A stretch of 43,754 nucleotides of DNA from JBCCGR01 sp039029195 (GTDB lineage Bacteria > Pseudomonadota > Alphaproteobacteria > Rhizobiales > Rhizobiaceae): NCBI GenBank assembly GCA_039029195.1, contig JBCCGR010000038.1, forward strand, positions 1 to 43,754, read 5' to 3'. This document shows, piece after piece, positions 43,535-43,754 of this stretch. Position 1 is the first letter of the stretch, and each line of letters opens with the position of its first letter. Under the pieces are notes generated by a model. That model ran no database searches and was not told the origin of the DNA. It was given only the letters and a program-made list of their open reading frames with translations. Both the position numbers and the translations under genes were made by a program.

Positions 43535-43590
43535 TCCAGTTAGCAGCGGCCACGCTTTTAATTCGGTCGAGAGTCAACAGAGAGGACGCA

Positions 43591-43629
43591 ATGGTCAAAC
43601 AAGTCACCAACCCTGTTCCGCCGCCTTAA
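43591..43629 (+). pseudogene. Start of a gene apparently truncated by an IS element
   Basis: An ATG 56 bp after the LysM gene has a GAGAGGA ribosome site but is closed after 12 codons (MVKQVTNPVPPP). The stop falls at the junction with the IS3-like DNA that begins here, so the original gene was probably longer. Confidence 0.4.
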
Positions 43630-43668
43630 AACTGATCCATCTTTTGTTTGGTTTTGGAGTTTTGAGTG

Positions 43669-43754
43669 ATGGCGAGGAAGCGTTATTGGGACGAGGATGT
43701 TTTGCGACTTCTGCGTGAGATTGAACTGAAGCTTGCGTCAGGCCACGATGTTGC
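43669..43754 (+). CDS. IS3-family transposase orfA, partial at window edge
   Basis: The last 86 bases encode MARKRYWDEDVLRLLREI followed by ELKLASGHDV, the N-terminal helix-turn-helix of IS3-type orfA proteins (MARKR start, LREIE/LREVE helix). The element's left end probably lies near 43622, and the rest is outside the window. Confidence 0.7.
   Translation, partial: MARKRYWDEDVLRLLREIELKLASGHDV

Overview
The window looks like part of an alphaproteobacterial chromosome, probably a marine or host-associated member of the Hyphomicrobiales or Rhodobacterales. The main reason is the gene set: trimethylamine monooxygenase, TMAO demethylase, the TmoXWV transporter and the gamma-glutamylmethylamide/N-methylglutamate route for methylamine. 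Moderate GC and dense, overlapping genes fit the same reading. I identified families by reading motifs, not by database search.

Region 1 (1-24235) is a methylated-amine catabolic island. It starts with the 5' end of an AlpA-type excisionase/regulator gene (1-117) and a repeat of about 365 bp (149-515). A diverged second copy of that repeat (23866-24235) closes the region, and its right end resembles a tRNA 3' end (CCTCTCCTGGCACCA), as at an integration site. Inside are tmm, an Amt-family transporter with a 59-aa membrane protein, and a long leftward operon. In transcription order the operon is FAD oxidoreductase, gmaS, mgsA, mgsB, mgsC, a 137-aa protein, a nitrilase-type amidase, a 200-aa protein, tmoX, tmoW, tmoV and tdm. 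A GntR/FCD regulator is divergent from the operon. A GbdR/GlxA-like AraC regulator and a class-I glutamine amidotransferase follow, then a dead IS3-family copy (22623-23865). Two 20-bp operator-like sites lie in the operon/gntR promoter region and two more in the tmm/amt promoter region, so one regulator may control both. Together the genes import TMAO, oxidise TMA to TMAO, demethylate TMAO to DMA and formaldehyde, and convert methylamine to N-methylglutamate. The dimethylamine monooxygenase (dmm) and four-subunit N-methylglutamate dehydrogenase (mgdABCD) genes are not in the window.

Region 2 (24478-34563) is a sensory and redox block. It holds a truncated haemoglobin next to a PAS-adenylate cyclase, two paralogous SAM methyltransferases, an alpha/beta hydrolase, a multi-PAS hybrid histidine kinase with an OmpR-type regulator, an OsmC-like protein and a flavin monooxygenase. 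Two divergent promoter regions 4.6 kb apart share an identical 17-bp sequence made of TGAAAC direct repeats, which suggests a local regulon of the two-component system.

Region 3 (34564-43754) begins with about 1.1 kb of AT-rich DNA without a recognisable gene. It is followed by a cassette I do not recognise as a described system: a SARP/TPR regulator with a TTG start, a PAP2/vanadium-haloperoxidase-like enzyme with nine N-terminal Pro-His-Ser repeats, a cytosolic-looking S8 subtilase, an 86-aa protein, an outer-membrane beta-barrel candidate, a two-helix holin-like protein and a LysM peptidoglycan hydrolase without a signal peptide. The next gene appears to be cut off by another IS3-type element at the window edge.
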